Shown: positions 27,377-34,430, counted from the first letter of the stretch. The stretch: DNA of 45,277 nt from an uncultured Clostridia bacterium (GCA_947178255.1 CAMWXP010000011.1:1-45277); one strand, 5' to 3'. Numbers and translations: made by a program. Notes: a model not told the origin generated them from the letters alone.

Positions 27377-29266
27377 CTATTCGCAGCGTATAAGAACACT
27401 GTCGTTGGTGGCGACGCGTTCGCCCGGTATAGGAGTTTGGGATATTACGTTACCGCCCTCGCCTACTACTTCCACATGCAAGCCGATTTTTTCAAGCTCT
27501 GCCACCGCGCTTTCCGCGCTGTCGCCCACAACGTCGGGCATGACCGTATATTCGCGTTCGGGCAGCATCGTCGGCGGAAGATTTTTGTAATCGAATATCC
27601 TGCCGAACACGTTGCCCGCATACGGCGCGGCCACTAAGCTGCCGTAATATACGTAGCCCTGCGGCTCGTCTACTATCATCAGCACGGCGTACTTGGGGTT
27701 GTCGGCGGGCGCAAAGCCGATGAACGACGATATATACTTGCCCTGCGCTATCGCTCCGCCCGAATACTTTTGCGCTGTGCCCGTTTTGCCGCCTATCGCG
27801 TAGCCGACAACGCCAGCCTTGCTGCCGCCGCCGTTCGCCACCACGCCGACAAGATATTCGCGCATCTTTTGCGACGTCGCTTCGCTTACAGTGCGGCGCA
27901 CGGCTATAGGTTCTCTCGTAGCAAGGTTTTTGCCGTCGCAGGAATCTACCGACGACACCAAGTACGGACGGTACAGCGTGCCGCCGTTTACCACCGAGCT
28001 CACGCCGGTTATCAGCTGCAACGGCGTTACCGCCACCGCTTGACCGAAGCCTATACGCGCAAGGTCTACCGTCTTGACGTTGCTTTCCTTCATAAGCATG
28101 CCGCTGCTCTCGCCCGAAAAGTCCACGCCCGTTTTTTGCCCAAGTCCGAATTTTTCCAGCGCGTCGTAAAACCTACTCGTACCCATGCGCAACGCCAAAT
28201 CCATAAACACGCAGTTACACGAGTTTTTTACGCCGTCGGCAAGGTGCTGGCTGCCGTGACCGATAGATCGCCAACATCGTATACGCTGCCCGTCCACCGT
28301 GCGCGACCCGCCGCAAAAAAATGTATCGTTATCGGACACCACGCCCGCCTCTATCGCCGCGGCGGTGGTGAAAATCTTAAACGTAGACCCCGGCTCGTAC
28401 ATATCCACTATCATAGTGTTGCGCGACAGGCTATTGAGTAAGTCCATATCATTGCGCGGCGGCTCGTTAAGATCGAACGCAGGGCTCTTTGCCATTGCGA
28501 CAATGCCGCCTGTGTTTACATCCATTACTATCATTTGCGCCGACTTGGCATTGAACTCTGTATACGCCGCAGCAACCGCGTCGTAAGCAAAGCTTTGTAT
28601 ATTGGCGTCAAGCGACAGCGTTATATTGCACCCGGGCACGCCCGGCAAATACTTTGTTACAGATCCGTCAACCTCGCGCCCGGCCATGTCGGTGGAGGTG
28701 TACGCAAAGCCGTCCACACCCGTCAAGTATTTGTCGTAATAGCTTTCCAGCCCCGACTGCCCCACGTTGTCTATATTGGTAAAGCCGAGGATTTGCGACA
28801 TATTGCTCATGTACGGATAGTTACGCTCGGTGTCCAGCGTGTAGTACAATCCGCCTATGCTTTGCCGCCGCAGCTCCAGCGCGACGTCGGCGTCTATCTT
28901 GCGCTTGATCGTAACCTCGCCAACGGCGGTGTTCAGCTTTTCCAGCACGCTGTCGTAGCTTAACCCGAGCGCGGAAGAAATAGCCTGCGCCGCCGCGGGT
29001 TTGTCCTTAACCGCATTAGGACGAGCGTACAGCGTGAACACGTCCTTACTGTCCGCAAGCACGCTGCCGTTAGCGTCGAGTATCTTGCCGCGCGTAGCTT
29101 TTAGCGGCAGGTCGCGGTACCACTGCTCCGACGCCTTGGTGCGCAAAAATCCACCGTCAATAATTTGCAAGTATATCAATCTGCCGAACAGCGCTGTAAA
29201 CACCACGGCAAGCGCGACAAACGCCGTAAGCAATCTTTTTCGCATAAGCGATGAACTCGCCTTCAT
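27377..29266 (-). CDS. Class B penicillin-binding protein with one PASTA domain (SpoVD/PBP2B type)
   Basis: This is a monofunctional D,D-transpeptidase that cross-links peptidoglycan outside the membrane. The protein has 629 residues: an N-terminal membrane anchor (about residues 11-32), a dimerisation domain with RGKILDANG, and the transpeptidase domain with active-site STFK near residue 292, the SCN motif near 348 and KTG near 493. The last 60 residues are one PASTA domain beginning YTVMPDVVG. A single PASTA domain is typical of sporulation SpoVD, while Bacillus PBP2B has two, so the division or spore role is open. GAGG lies 6 nt before the ATG. A terminator separates it from the upstream mraZ-rsmH-ftsL unit. 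Confidence 0.92.
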   Translation of the reverse strand: MKASSSLMRKRLLTAFVALAVVFTALFGRLIYLQIIDGGFLRTKASEQWYRDLPLKATRGKILDANGSVLADSKDVFTLYARPNAVKDKPAAAQAISSALGLSYDSVLEKLNTAVGEVTIKRKIDADVALELRRQSIGGLYYTLDTERNYPYMSNMSQILGFTNIDNVGQSGLESYYDKYLTGVDGFAYTSTDMAGREVDGSVTKYLPGVPGCNITLSLDANIQSFAYDAVAAAYTEFNAKSAQMIVMDVNTGGIVAMAKSPAFDLNEPPRNDMDLLNSLSRNTMIVDMYEPGSTFKIFTTAAAIEAGVVSDNDTFFCGGSRTVDGQRIRCWRSIGHGSQHLADGVKNSCNCVFMDLALRMGTSRFYDALEKFGLGQKTGVDFSGESSGMLMKESNVKTVDLARIGFGQAVAVTPLQLITGVSSVVNGGTLYRPYLVSSVDSCDGKNLATREPIAVRRTVSEATSQKMREYLVGVVANGGGSKAGVVGYAIGGKTGTAQKYSGGAIAQGKYISSFIGFAPADNPKYAVLMIVDEPQGYVYYGSLVAAPYAGNVFGRIFDYKNLPPTMLPEREYTVMPDVVGDSAESAVAELEKIGLHVEVVGEGGNVISQTPIPGERVATNDSVLIRCE

Positions 29267-29298
29267 ATACCACCTCTCAACTTTATGTATATGAAAGC

Positions 29299-29327
29299 AA
29301 TATAGAATAAATAAGAATGGATGAAAA
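29299..29327 (-). promoter_or_regulatory. Possible PBP-murE-mraY-murD-ftsW promoter
   Basis: TTTTCA (29322-29327), a 17-nt spacer and TATATT (29299-29304) precede the PBP gene on the minus strand. The -35 box is poor. Some promoter is expected here because a strong terminator lies just upstream. Confidence 0.4.
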
Positions 29328-29373
29328 AATTTTTATTTAACTAAATAAGGGCGGCGAAGCCGCAGTCCAACGT

Positions 29374-29401
29374 TATTCACTATTCACTCTTATCTATTCA
29401 C
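29374..29401. repeat. Heptanucleotide array (TATTCAC x3 plus one variant)
   Basis: Four contiguous 7-bp units read TATTCAC, TATTCAC, TCTTATC, TATTCAC. The same unit-unit-variant-unit order occurs with a different heptamer at 32521-32548. A GC-rich hairpin (GCGGC-TTC-GCCGC on the minus strand) lies beside it at 29350-29362. The function is unknown. Confidence 0.6.
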
Positions 29402-29405
29402 TAAT

Positions 29406-29446
29406 AAAAAAACCACCCGAGCGGAGGGAAAACGCATCGAGTGGTT
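29406..29446 (-). terminator. Terminator after the ftsL-like gene
   Basis: On the minus strand a 10-bp stem (AACCACTCGA / TCGGGTGGTT, one G-U pair) with a 16-nt loop is followed by seven T. It lies 20 nt past the ftsL-like stop codon and should end the mraZ-rsmH-ftsL transcript, splitting the cell-wall cluster into two units. Confidence 0.8.
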
Positions 29447-29466
29447 AGATAAAAGCAATTTATTGT

Positions 29467-30195
29467 TTAGTTGAAGATTTTGGACATCATATCGAAAAAT
29501 TCATCCCAGCCGTCCGTGCGGGGCGTCGCTTCGGGATAGCCCACCGTTTCGACGTTGCTAACCGTGTAAGCGGGGTCGCCTGCGGGAACCATACCGGCCT
29601 GCACTGCCTTGCCGCGAATGGCGTCGTCGTCGCGCAATGCGGCAAGCTCTTGCTCCTGTTGAAGCACTCTGGCTTGCTTTTGAGCAACCCTGCCGGCAGC
29701 GGCGTCGGCCTGCGCCGAAGCGTTGGATATGGATACGCCGGTAGCAATAACCGCTATCGCCAAAACGAGCGCTATCACTACATACACGCAAAGCAAAATT
29801 TTGCTCTTGGTGTCGAGCGAAGCGCGAGTGCGCTTGGCGGGCGATTTTTCATTTTGCGGCTCTATATCCTTAGTAGGTTTTTCGGAAGCATATGCTCTGG
29901 TCTTTACCGTGGGGAGCAAGTCTTCCTGGTCGCGCGGTTCGAGCTTTACCGGACGGTCCGCTTCCTTTTCGGGCGCGGACGTTTCGGTCTCCGCCAGCAT
30001 TTCCGGCGTGGAATAAATAGGCTCTTGCACGTCGTCGGACACAAGCATGCTACTGCCCGCTCTTGCGGGTTCGATTACGGAATCGTTGGTAATACGCGCA
30101 TAATCGGAAATATCGGGAATACCGCCTATTTCCGTATTGTAATAACCGCCGTAGCGGTCGCTGTCACGTCTGATTTGTCGTTTGGTATTAACCAT
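29467..30195 (-). CDS. FtsL-like division protein with long cytoplasmic extension
   Basis: This is a 242-residue single-span protein in the canonical ftsL position between rsmH and the class B PBP. Residues 1-130 are hydrophilic and probably disordered (acidic, Pro-containing). A membrane span lies at about 132-153, followed by an outside coiled coil (about 158-188) and a short tail. FtsL stabilises the FtsB/DivIC-FtsQ complex and activates FtsW-PBP. Sequence conservation in FtsL is always weak, so the call rests on topology and position. The cytoplasmic part is several times longer than in typical FtsL, which has about 35-50 residues before the span. AAGGA (30204-30208) precedes the ATG and overlaps the rsmH stop codon. 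Confidence 0.7.
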   Translation of the reverse strand: MVNTKRQIRRDSDRYGGYYNTEIGGIPDISDYARITNDSVIEPARAGSSMLVSDDVQEPIYSTPEMLAETETSAPEKEADRPVKLEPRDQEDLLPTVKTRAYASEKPTKDIEPQNEKSPAKRTRASLDTKSKILLCVYVVIALVLAIAVIATGVSISNASAQADAAAGRVAQKQARVLQQEQELAALRDDDAIRGKAVQAGMVPAGDPAYTVSNVETVGYPEATPRTDGWDEFFDMMSKIFN

Positions 30196-30206
30196 AATTC
30201 ACTTCC

Positions 30207-31103
30207 TTATAGTTTTTCCGTTACTCGTAGCGTAGCGCTTGTGCTACGCGGGTTTATTTGTTGTTCTTGCTCGGACGGCTTTTGCTTTAAAATCGTCTTA
30301 CCTATCGCGCGGTGATTGCACACGCACACAGGCAAGCGTTTGGGGCAAATGCAGTCGGTCGCAAACTCGGTGAACGCCGCTTTAACAATGCGGTCTTCCA
30401 GCGAGTGAAAGCTGAGTATCGCCAGCCTTCCGCCCTTTTCTATCATTCCGAATATGCCGCAAATTGCGTCGTACAGACCTTTAAGCTCGCCGTTGACTTC
30501 TATGCGGATAGCCTGAAAAGTCTTTTTGGCGGGGTGCCCGTTTTTGCGATACGGCACCGAAGCTCGTATAAGCTCCGCCAGCTCGACAGTTCGCTCGATG
30601 GGTTTTACCTGCCTGCGCTTTACTATCGCGCCCGCGATGCGCCGCGCAAAGCTTTCCTCGCCGTAACGCCTGATTATGTCGGCAAGCTCCTGCTCGCCGT
30701 AACCGTTGACAACGTCGTACGCGCAAAAGTCCTGCGACTTGTCCATGCGCATATCGAGCGCTCCGTCGTGCATGTAGGAAAACCCGCGGCTAGCCTCGTC
30801 CAACTGGTGCGAGGAAACGCCGAGGTCTATGACCGCGCCGCTTATGCTCGTAATACCACGTTCGCCGAGCAGCTTTACAGCATTTTCGTATTGACCTTTA
30901 ATGTACGTAATATCGCCCGAAACATGGGCTTTGCAGTATTCGATGGCGTCTATATCGCGGTCGATTGCGACCACCCTGCCGCCGGCGTTGAGTATAGCTT
31001 GGGAATGTCCGCCGCCGCCAAGCGTACCGTCCAAATACAGACCGTCGGGCTTGACTAGTAGCGACTCCACAATTTTTTGCGCTAAAATCGGTATATGATA
31101 CAT
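30207..31103 (-). CDS. rsmH: 16S rRNA (cytosine-1402-N4)-methyltransferase
   Basis: RsmH methylates N4 of C1402 in the decoding centre of 16S rRNA, using S-adenosylmethionine. The protein has 298 residues. The cofactor loop is LDGTLGGGGHS near residue 25, the next strand ends VAIDRD, and the C-terminus has the conserved NPRSTSATLRVTEK. The ATG overlaps the mraZ stop codon by one base (TAATG), so translation is coupled and no separate ribosome site is needed. It is the second gene of the mraZ unit. Confidence 0.96.
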   Translation of the reverse strand: MYHIPILAQKIVESLLVKPDGLYLDGTLGGGGHSQAILNAGGRVVAIDRDIDAIEYCKAHVSGDITYIKGQYENAVKLLGERGITSISGAVIDLGVSSHQLDEASRGFSYMHDGALDMRMDKSQDFCAYDVVNGYGEQELADIIRRYGEESFARRIAGAIVKRRQVKPIERTVELAELIRASVPYRKNGHPAKKTFQAIRIEVNGELKGLYDAICGIFGMIEKGGRLAILSFHSLEDRIVKAAFTEFATDCICPKRLPVCVCNHRAIGKTILKQKPSEQEQQINPRSTSATLRVTEKL

Positions 31104-31537
31104 TATAATTTGTTGCGCGATCCGGTAAACTGTGATATAATACGTTTGAAGTCCGTCGAATTTTTGTGGTCGCGGTAAACTCCCTCATCCCAAATTTCCA
31201 CATGGTCGTATGCGCCGATGGAAATTATATCTTTGGTGAGTCCGCAGTCTTCGATGAACGCCGAGTTGAGCGAAACCCTGCCCTGCTTGTCCTCGACAAG
31301 CTCTTGCGTGGACGAGAATATGGCGCGCTTAATGTCGTTCATATCCATATCCAGCATGTCGGCATCTTTGAACCGCTCTATTACCAGCTTATCAAAGTCG
31401 TCGCGCGGGTATATGCACAAGCATCCTTCGAAGCCGCAAAAGATCATAGGATTATCACCGAGTTGGCGACGGAAAACGGGCGGTATTCTCAACCTCCCCT
31501 TATCGTCTAATTGGTGATGATGTTGTCCAATGAACAT
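31103..31537 (-). CDS. mraZ: Transcriptional regulator MraZ
   Basis: MraZ is a DNA-binding regulator of the division and cell-wall cluster with two AbrB-like domains that form rings. The protein has 144 residues, normal for the family. It opens MFIGQHHHQLDDKGRLRIP, and the second half repeats the fold at QELVEDKQGRVSLN. It is the first gene of the cluster. A consensus promoter and a three-unit 10-bp GGG repeat lie just upstream, as expected for autoregulation. A purine-rich AAAAAGGG about 9 nt before the ATG is the likely ribosome site. Confidence 0.96.
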   Translation of the reverse strand: MFIGQHHHQLDDKGRLRIPPVFRRQLGDNPMIFCGFEGCLCIYPRDDFDKLVIERFKDADMLDMDMNDIKRAIFSSTQELVEDKQGRVSLNSAFIEDCGLTKDIISIGAYDHVEIWDEGVYRDHKNSTDFKRIISQFTGSRNKL

Positions 31538-31568
31538 ATCCTTTGACCCTTTTTGATGATGTACGGAT

Positions 31569-31598
31569 AGTGTATCATGACAACTTAACCCTTGTCAA
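31569..31598 (-). promoter_or_regulatory. mraZ promoter
   Basis: TTGACA (31593-31598) and TACACT (31569-31574) on the minus strand are 18 nt apart. The predicted start near 31562 gives a 25-nt leader. The -35 box is embedded in the putative MraZ operator. Confidence 0.75.
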
Positions 31599-31611
31599 CC
31601 CTTTTCGACCA
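31582..31611 (-). promoter_or_regulatory. Putative MraZ operator: three 10-bp repeats
   Basis: Read on the minus strand, three contiguous decamers are TGGTCGAAAA, GGGTTGACAA and GGGTTAAGTT. The GG(G/T)T cores recur every 10 bp on one face of the helix, the layout of known MraZ sites (TGGG-type boxes with 5-nt spacers). The middle unit contains the -35 box, so bound MraZ would block the promoter. Identification is by position and spacing. Confidence 0.65.
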
Positions 31612-31756
31612 CATTTGTTCATTTTTTTGCGGAAAACCGCCTATTTTTCGATGCGATTCGATAATTTTTGCTGTCGAATAAAAAATATCGGCGTCGAAGC
31701 CCATTAAATCATGGGGAAAGTATATCTATATTATCGTATTTTGACCACTAATCAAA

Positions 31757-31784
31757 AAAAGCTCCCTATTTGTCGGGAGCTTTT
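31757..31784 (-). terminator. Terminator of the metallophosphoesterase gene
   Basis: AAAAGCTCCC / GGGAGCTTTT forms a 10-bp stem with an 8-nt loop, followed on the minus strand by a T-rich run. It lies 14 nt past the stop codon. Between it and the mraZ operator (31612-31753) I see only AT-rich sequence and a short GCGG-AAAA-CCGC hairpin at 31629-31640. Confidence 0.8.
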
Positions 31785-31798
31785 ACTTTGGCTGTTAT

Positions 31799-32482
31799 TT
31801 AGAATACTGTGACTGCGGTGTTGTTTATAAGGTCGCAGGACGTAAGCAAGTACTTTATTCCGTTTTTTACTAACGTCTTTTTTGCGTAGCAGTTTTTGCC
31901 GTGAATATGTCCGTACACAACGGCGTCTATGCCGTACTTTTCAAACAGTTCGGTGACGGGCGTACCGTCGAACTTTACCGTAAACGGCGGGTAGTGTATC
32001 ATAAACACCATTCTATCCCCGTCCGCTTTTAGCTTTTGCATTGCTTGCAGCGACATTTCTATGCGCAGCAGCTCGCGGGCGTACAGGCGCTTGCCGTCCT
32101 CGCTTTTGTCGTCCGCACTCCAACCGCGACTGCCGCCCACAATCACGTCGCCTATTTTGACGCAGTCGTTTTGTATGGCGTACACGTTGTCGGGCAGCGC
32201 GCCGCGCACTGCCGATATGCTTTTCCACCAGTAATCGTGATTGCCGCGCGTAATGATTTTTTTGCCGTTCAGCTTGCCTATGTATTGAAGGTCGGGCACA
32301 GCCTGTTCAAGCGTCATTGCCCAGCTTAAATCACCCGCAAGCAAAACCAAATCGTCAGCCTGAACATCTGCCAGCGATTTTTCTATATCGTCCAAATAGT
32401 TATCCCACACCTCGCCGAAAATATCCATCGGCTTGGGATTGTTTATGGACAAATGCAAGTCGGAAATTGCGTAAACCTTCAT
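31799..32482 (-). CDS. Calcineurin-like metallophosphoesterase
   Basis: This is a 227-residue member of the metallophosphoesterase superfamily, with all five metal/catalytic motifs in order: SDLHL, GDLSW, GNHDYWW, MIHYPP and GHIHG. The substrate cannot be told from sequence; relatives act on phosphodiesters or nucleotides in the cytoplasm. Two in-frame ATGs are possible. I prefer the second (32482), because TAGAAT lies exactly 6 nt before it and no ribosome site precedes either, so the mRNA appears leaderless. The first ATG directly abuts the -10 box and would lie upstream of the predicted transcription start. Confidence 0.9.
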   Translation of the reverse strand: MKVYAISDLHLSINNPKPMDIFGEVWDNYLDDIEKSLADVQADDLVLLAGDLSWAMTLEQAVPDLQYIGKLNGKKIITRGNHDYWWKSISAVRGALPDNVYAIQNDCVKIGDVIVGGSRGWSADDKSEDGKRLYARELLRIEMSLQAMQKLKADGDRMVFMIHYPPFTVKFDGTPVTELFEKYGIDAVVYGHIHGKNCYAKKTLVKNGIKYLLTSCDLINNTAVTVF

Positions 32483-32488
32483 ACGCAT

Positions 32489-32517
32489 ATTCTATCATCA
32501 TACTGTACAAAAGTCAA
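32489..32517 (-). promoter_or_regulatory. Leaderless promoter of the metallophosphoesterase gene
   Basis: TTGACT (32512-32517), a 17-nt spacer and TAGAAT (32489-32494) are followed after 6 nt by ATG. Transcription should start at about the A of the start codon. Confidence 0.65.
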
Positions 32518-32520
32518 TTA

Positions 32521-32548
32521 ATTCTGCATTCTGCATTCTTAATTCTGC
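32521..32548. repeat. Heptanucleotide array (ATTCTGC x3 plus one variant)
   Basis: Four contiguous 7-bp units read ATTCTGC, ATTCTGC, ATTCTTA, ATTCTGC. They lie between the metallophosphoesterase promoter and the stop codon of the neighbouring gene. The unit order is the same as in the array at 29374-29401. Confidence 0.65.
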
Positions 32549-32549
32549 A

Positions 32550-33140
32550 TTAACTAAGTTCCTCGTCGCCGAAGGTCGGGAAAATATTTTCCACTCCGGG
32601 GCATGCGCAGCCCGTGCAAGGCGGGTACTGGCAATAGCCGTACGTCGGCACAAGAATATCCACGGGCGCGGTGACCTTGATTATTTGTATGCGGCAACCC
32701 GAAATACTGACGGCGTTCATACCGATTATCGCGCCGCCCGCGATATTCATATTGGTTTGCACCTCGATAGAATACATAACCGCGGTATTGTTAAACGGCA
32801 ACCGCAGAAGTACGTCCTTGTTCTCTCGGTACGTGGCTTGCACTGTGGTCAGTTGACCGTTTGCCGAATAGGTTACCGCAAAGGTGGTGACGATTTCGCC
32901 GACTACCCTACTGCAACCGTTGCCGCACGGCGTTACCGAGAAGCCTTCGAACTCGCTGCTTATAACACGCGCCGACACAAACTCCGCACCCTGCGGAATC
33001 GGCGCAACGGTAGTGAGCGTAAGCGTTATGTTGTCGTCGACAGTCGAACAACCGTCAAACACTCGCTTGACTTCTATTACCATACGGCAACGCAACCCGT
33101 CCGTAATGTTACCGCCGCACCCTGCCTTTATTGCCGCCAT
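32550..33140 (-). CDS. Cys-rich protein of unknown function
   Basis: This is a 196-residue protein with ten cysteines, several close together (TPCGNGC; YCQYPPCTGCACPG near the end). It has no signal peptide or membrane span. The N-terminal stretch RCRMVIEVKRVFDGC, followed by a beta-rich body, resembles small uncharacterised clostridial proteins that I associate loosely with spores or cell surfaces, but I cannot assign a family with confidence. A ribosome site (GGAGGG, 33152-33157) lies 11 nt before the ATG, inside the stem of an RNA hairpin that ends in a T-run directly at the start codon, so expression may be conditional. It is probably transcribed alone. Confidence 0.7.
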   Translation of the reverse strand: MAAIKAGCGGNITDGLRCRMVIEVKRVFDGCSTVDDNITLTLTTVAPIPQGAEFVSARVISSEFEGFSVTPCGNGCSRVVGEIVTTFAVTYSANGQLTTVQATYRENKDVLLRLPFNNTAVMYSIEVQTNMNIAGGAIIGMNAVSISGCRIQIIKVTAPVDILVPTYGYCQYPPCTGCACPGVENIFPTFGDEELS

Positions 33141-33145
33141 AAAAA

Positions 33146-33201
33146 ATACCGCCCTCCACGCACAATTTTACTCACTTAATATATGCGTGATAAGGCGGTA
33201 T
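33146..33201 (-). promoter_or_regulatory. Stem-loop overlapping the ribosome site of the Cys-rich gene (attenuator or terminator)
   Basis: On the minus strand ATACCGCC plus TGCGTG, read from the other side, pair with CACGCA plus GGCGGTAT across a 21-nt loop and small internal bulges, 14 base pairs in all. A run of six T follows and leads straight into the ATG. The GGAGGG ribosome site is inside the 3' arm. It can terminate transcription from the XRE gene (stop 33 nt upstream) and can also hide the ribosome site. Confidence 0.6.
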
Positions 33202-33234
33202 AGTTACTTGTTGATTGATTATATTATAAATTGT

Positions 33235-34104
33235 TTACAGCTCTTCGCCCTTGTTGAGTTTAAGCATTTGCGGCACAAACGCGAACGTTGCAACGACCAT
33301 CGCTACGAATATCATAAACAGGAACGTCAGCAAGAATATAAGCATCTTTATAAATGCAAACAGTATTTTTACGACGATAAGGAATATTATGCCGTCAAGA
33401 TCAAGCGAGAATATAACGCCCGGCATGCCTACTATCTTGCCGCCGACCAACACAATATCAACGACTATGCCGTCCCAAAACAGCTGTGCGAAAAACGGAT
33501 ATCCGCACACCACGGTGAACGCCATTATAGCTAAATATATGCCCGTGTCCTCGGTACTCCTAATCGCCAAGACGATAAACAGCACCAACAACGCTACCGT
33601 AATGATTGCCGATACTATAAGCCCCTTGTTGCGGCGGTGTTTACAGCGGTCGACTTCCGCTTGCTTTTTTGCCTTGACGGCGCGCTCGGCCTGCTGCTTT
33701 TGTAATTTCTGTTCGTTCTCTTGAACCTTTTTTATATTCTCTCTGCGTAGCGCGCACGACTTACAAATTACCATCGGCGTAGTGCAAGCCTCCTCGCCCT
33801 CGTGCACAAGCTTGCCGCAGTCCTTGCAAAAGCCTACTACCTTATTACCGACTTCTGCGTCGCCGACAGCTTCGGCCGTGGCGGTGGCGGCTGTTTCCGT
33901 CACGTTTTCGCCGCCCTCCTCGAAGTAGCTTATAGGCACGCCGAATATCTTTGCCATTTTGGACAGCGTTTCAAAGTCGGGATACGATTTGCCGCTTTCC
34001 CACTTAGATACGGCTTGAAAAGTTACGTTAAGTTTTGCTCCGAGTTCCGCTTGCGTCATATTATTGGATTTACGCAAAGCGGAAATTTTTTCGTTGATTT
34101 CCAT
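33235..34104 (-). CDS. XRE-family DNA-binding protein with zinc ribbon and membrane domain
   Basis: This is a 289-residue protein. Residues 1-65 are a Cro/CI-type helix-turn-helix (MTQAELGAKLNVTFQAVSKW). Residues about 85-120 contain paired cysteines (FCKDCG, then CTTPMVICKSC) fitting a zinc ribbon. A short Lys/Gln coiled coil leads to about four membrane spans (residues about 165-280). The layout is that of a membrane-tethered transcription regulator that could sense an envelope or metal signal; target genes are unknown. GAGGAG (34112-34117) lies 7 nt before the ATG. The gene has its own strong promoter and no clear operon partner. Confidence 0.85.
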   Translation of the reverse strand: MEINEKISALRKSNNMTQAELGAKLNVTFQAVSKWESGKSYPDFETLSKMAKIFGVPISYFEEGGENVTETAATATAEAVGDAEVGNKVVGFCKDCGKLVHEGEEACTTPMVICKSCALRRENIKKVQENEQKLQKQQAERAVKAKKQAEVDRCKHRRNKGLIVSAIITVALLVLFIVLAIRSTEDTGIYLAIMAFTVVCGYPFFAQLFWDGIVVDIVLVGGKIVGMPGVIFSLDLDGIIFLIVVKILFAFIKMLIFLLTFLFMIFVAMVVATFAFVPQMLKLNKGEEL

Positions 34105-34129
34105 TGTTCCACTCCTCTAATCTGTCACA

Positions 34130-34158
34130 ATTATACCACGCCGACGGAAATATGTAAA
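34130..34158 (-). promoter_or_regulatory. Promoter of the XRE/zinc-ribbon gene
   Basis: TTTACA (34153-34158), a 17-nt spacer and TATAAT (34130-34135) on the minus strand form a near-consensus promoter, with a leader of about 20 nt carrying the ribosome site. 34159-34234 holds nothing else recognisable. Confidence 0.75.
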
Positions 34159-34234
34159 CATTTACGGCTAAACTATCGGTTGAATATGCTTTACTTTCAG
34201 TTGAATAACTGTTGATTAATTGTTTTTGCAATAA

Positions 34235-34270
34235 AAAATCCGTGAAAAAACATTATCTTTCACGGATTTT
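34235..34270 (-). terminator. Terminator of lon-engB and its structured 3' region
   Basis: A 13-bp stem AAAATCCGTGAAA / TTTCACGGATTTT with a 10-nt loop, followed by T-rich sequence on the minus strand, lies 160 nt past the engB stop codon. The long distance means that the mRNA would carry the hairpin series at 34279-34428 as its 3' end. Confidence 0.8.
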
Positions 34271-34278
34271 AATATAGC

Positions 34279-34331
34279 TCAACCGCAGGTTGATTCGAGG
34301 AGTAAATTTGCCCGCTTGCGGAAGCAAATTT
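34279..34331 (-). other. Two further hairpins in the engB 3' region
   Basis: TCAACC-GCA-GGTTGA (34279-34293) and a composite stem AAATTTGC plus CCGC, paired with GCGG plus GCAAATTT (34304-34331), stand between the terminator and the cloverleaf element. They have no coding capacity. The function is unknown. Confidence 0.6.
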
Positions 34332-34342
34332 GCGACGTAGAC

Positions 34343-34428
34343 AATATGTATTATACACTGCTACTTGTAGCACAGCCGTGCGCAAAGCGCACGGGTATAT
34401 GGCTTGCCATATTTGTATAATACATATT
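34343..34428 (-). repeat. Cloverleaf-like palindromic element after engB
   Basis: A perfect 15-bp inverted repeat (34343-34357 and 34414-34428) encloses three perfect hairpins: TGCTAC-TT-GTAGCA (34359-34372), CCGTGCGC-AAA-GCGCACGG (34376-34394) and ATATGGC-TT-GCCATAT (34397-34412). Only 1, 3, 2 and 1 unpaired nucleotides separate the four stems, so it can fold as a compact four-way junction. It begins 2 nt after the engB stop codon. It may be a structured RNA, a small mobile palindromic element or a cruciform; nothing here decides which. Confidence 0.75.
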
Positions 34429-34430
34429 TA

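Noticed and set aside
31629..31640. GCGG-AAAA-CCGC hairpin upstream of mraZ as a terminator
   Set aside because: The short stem has a T-rich sequence only on the plus strand, where no gene precedes it. The real terminator is at 31757-31784.
32521..32548. Short repeats that could suggest a CRISPR array
   Set aside because: The units are 7 bp, contiguous and without spacers, and no cas gene is present.
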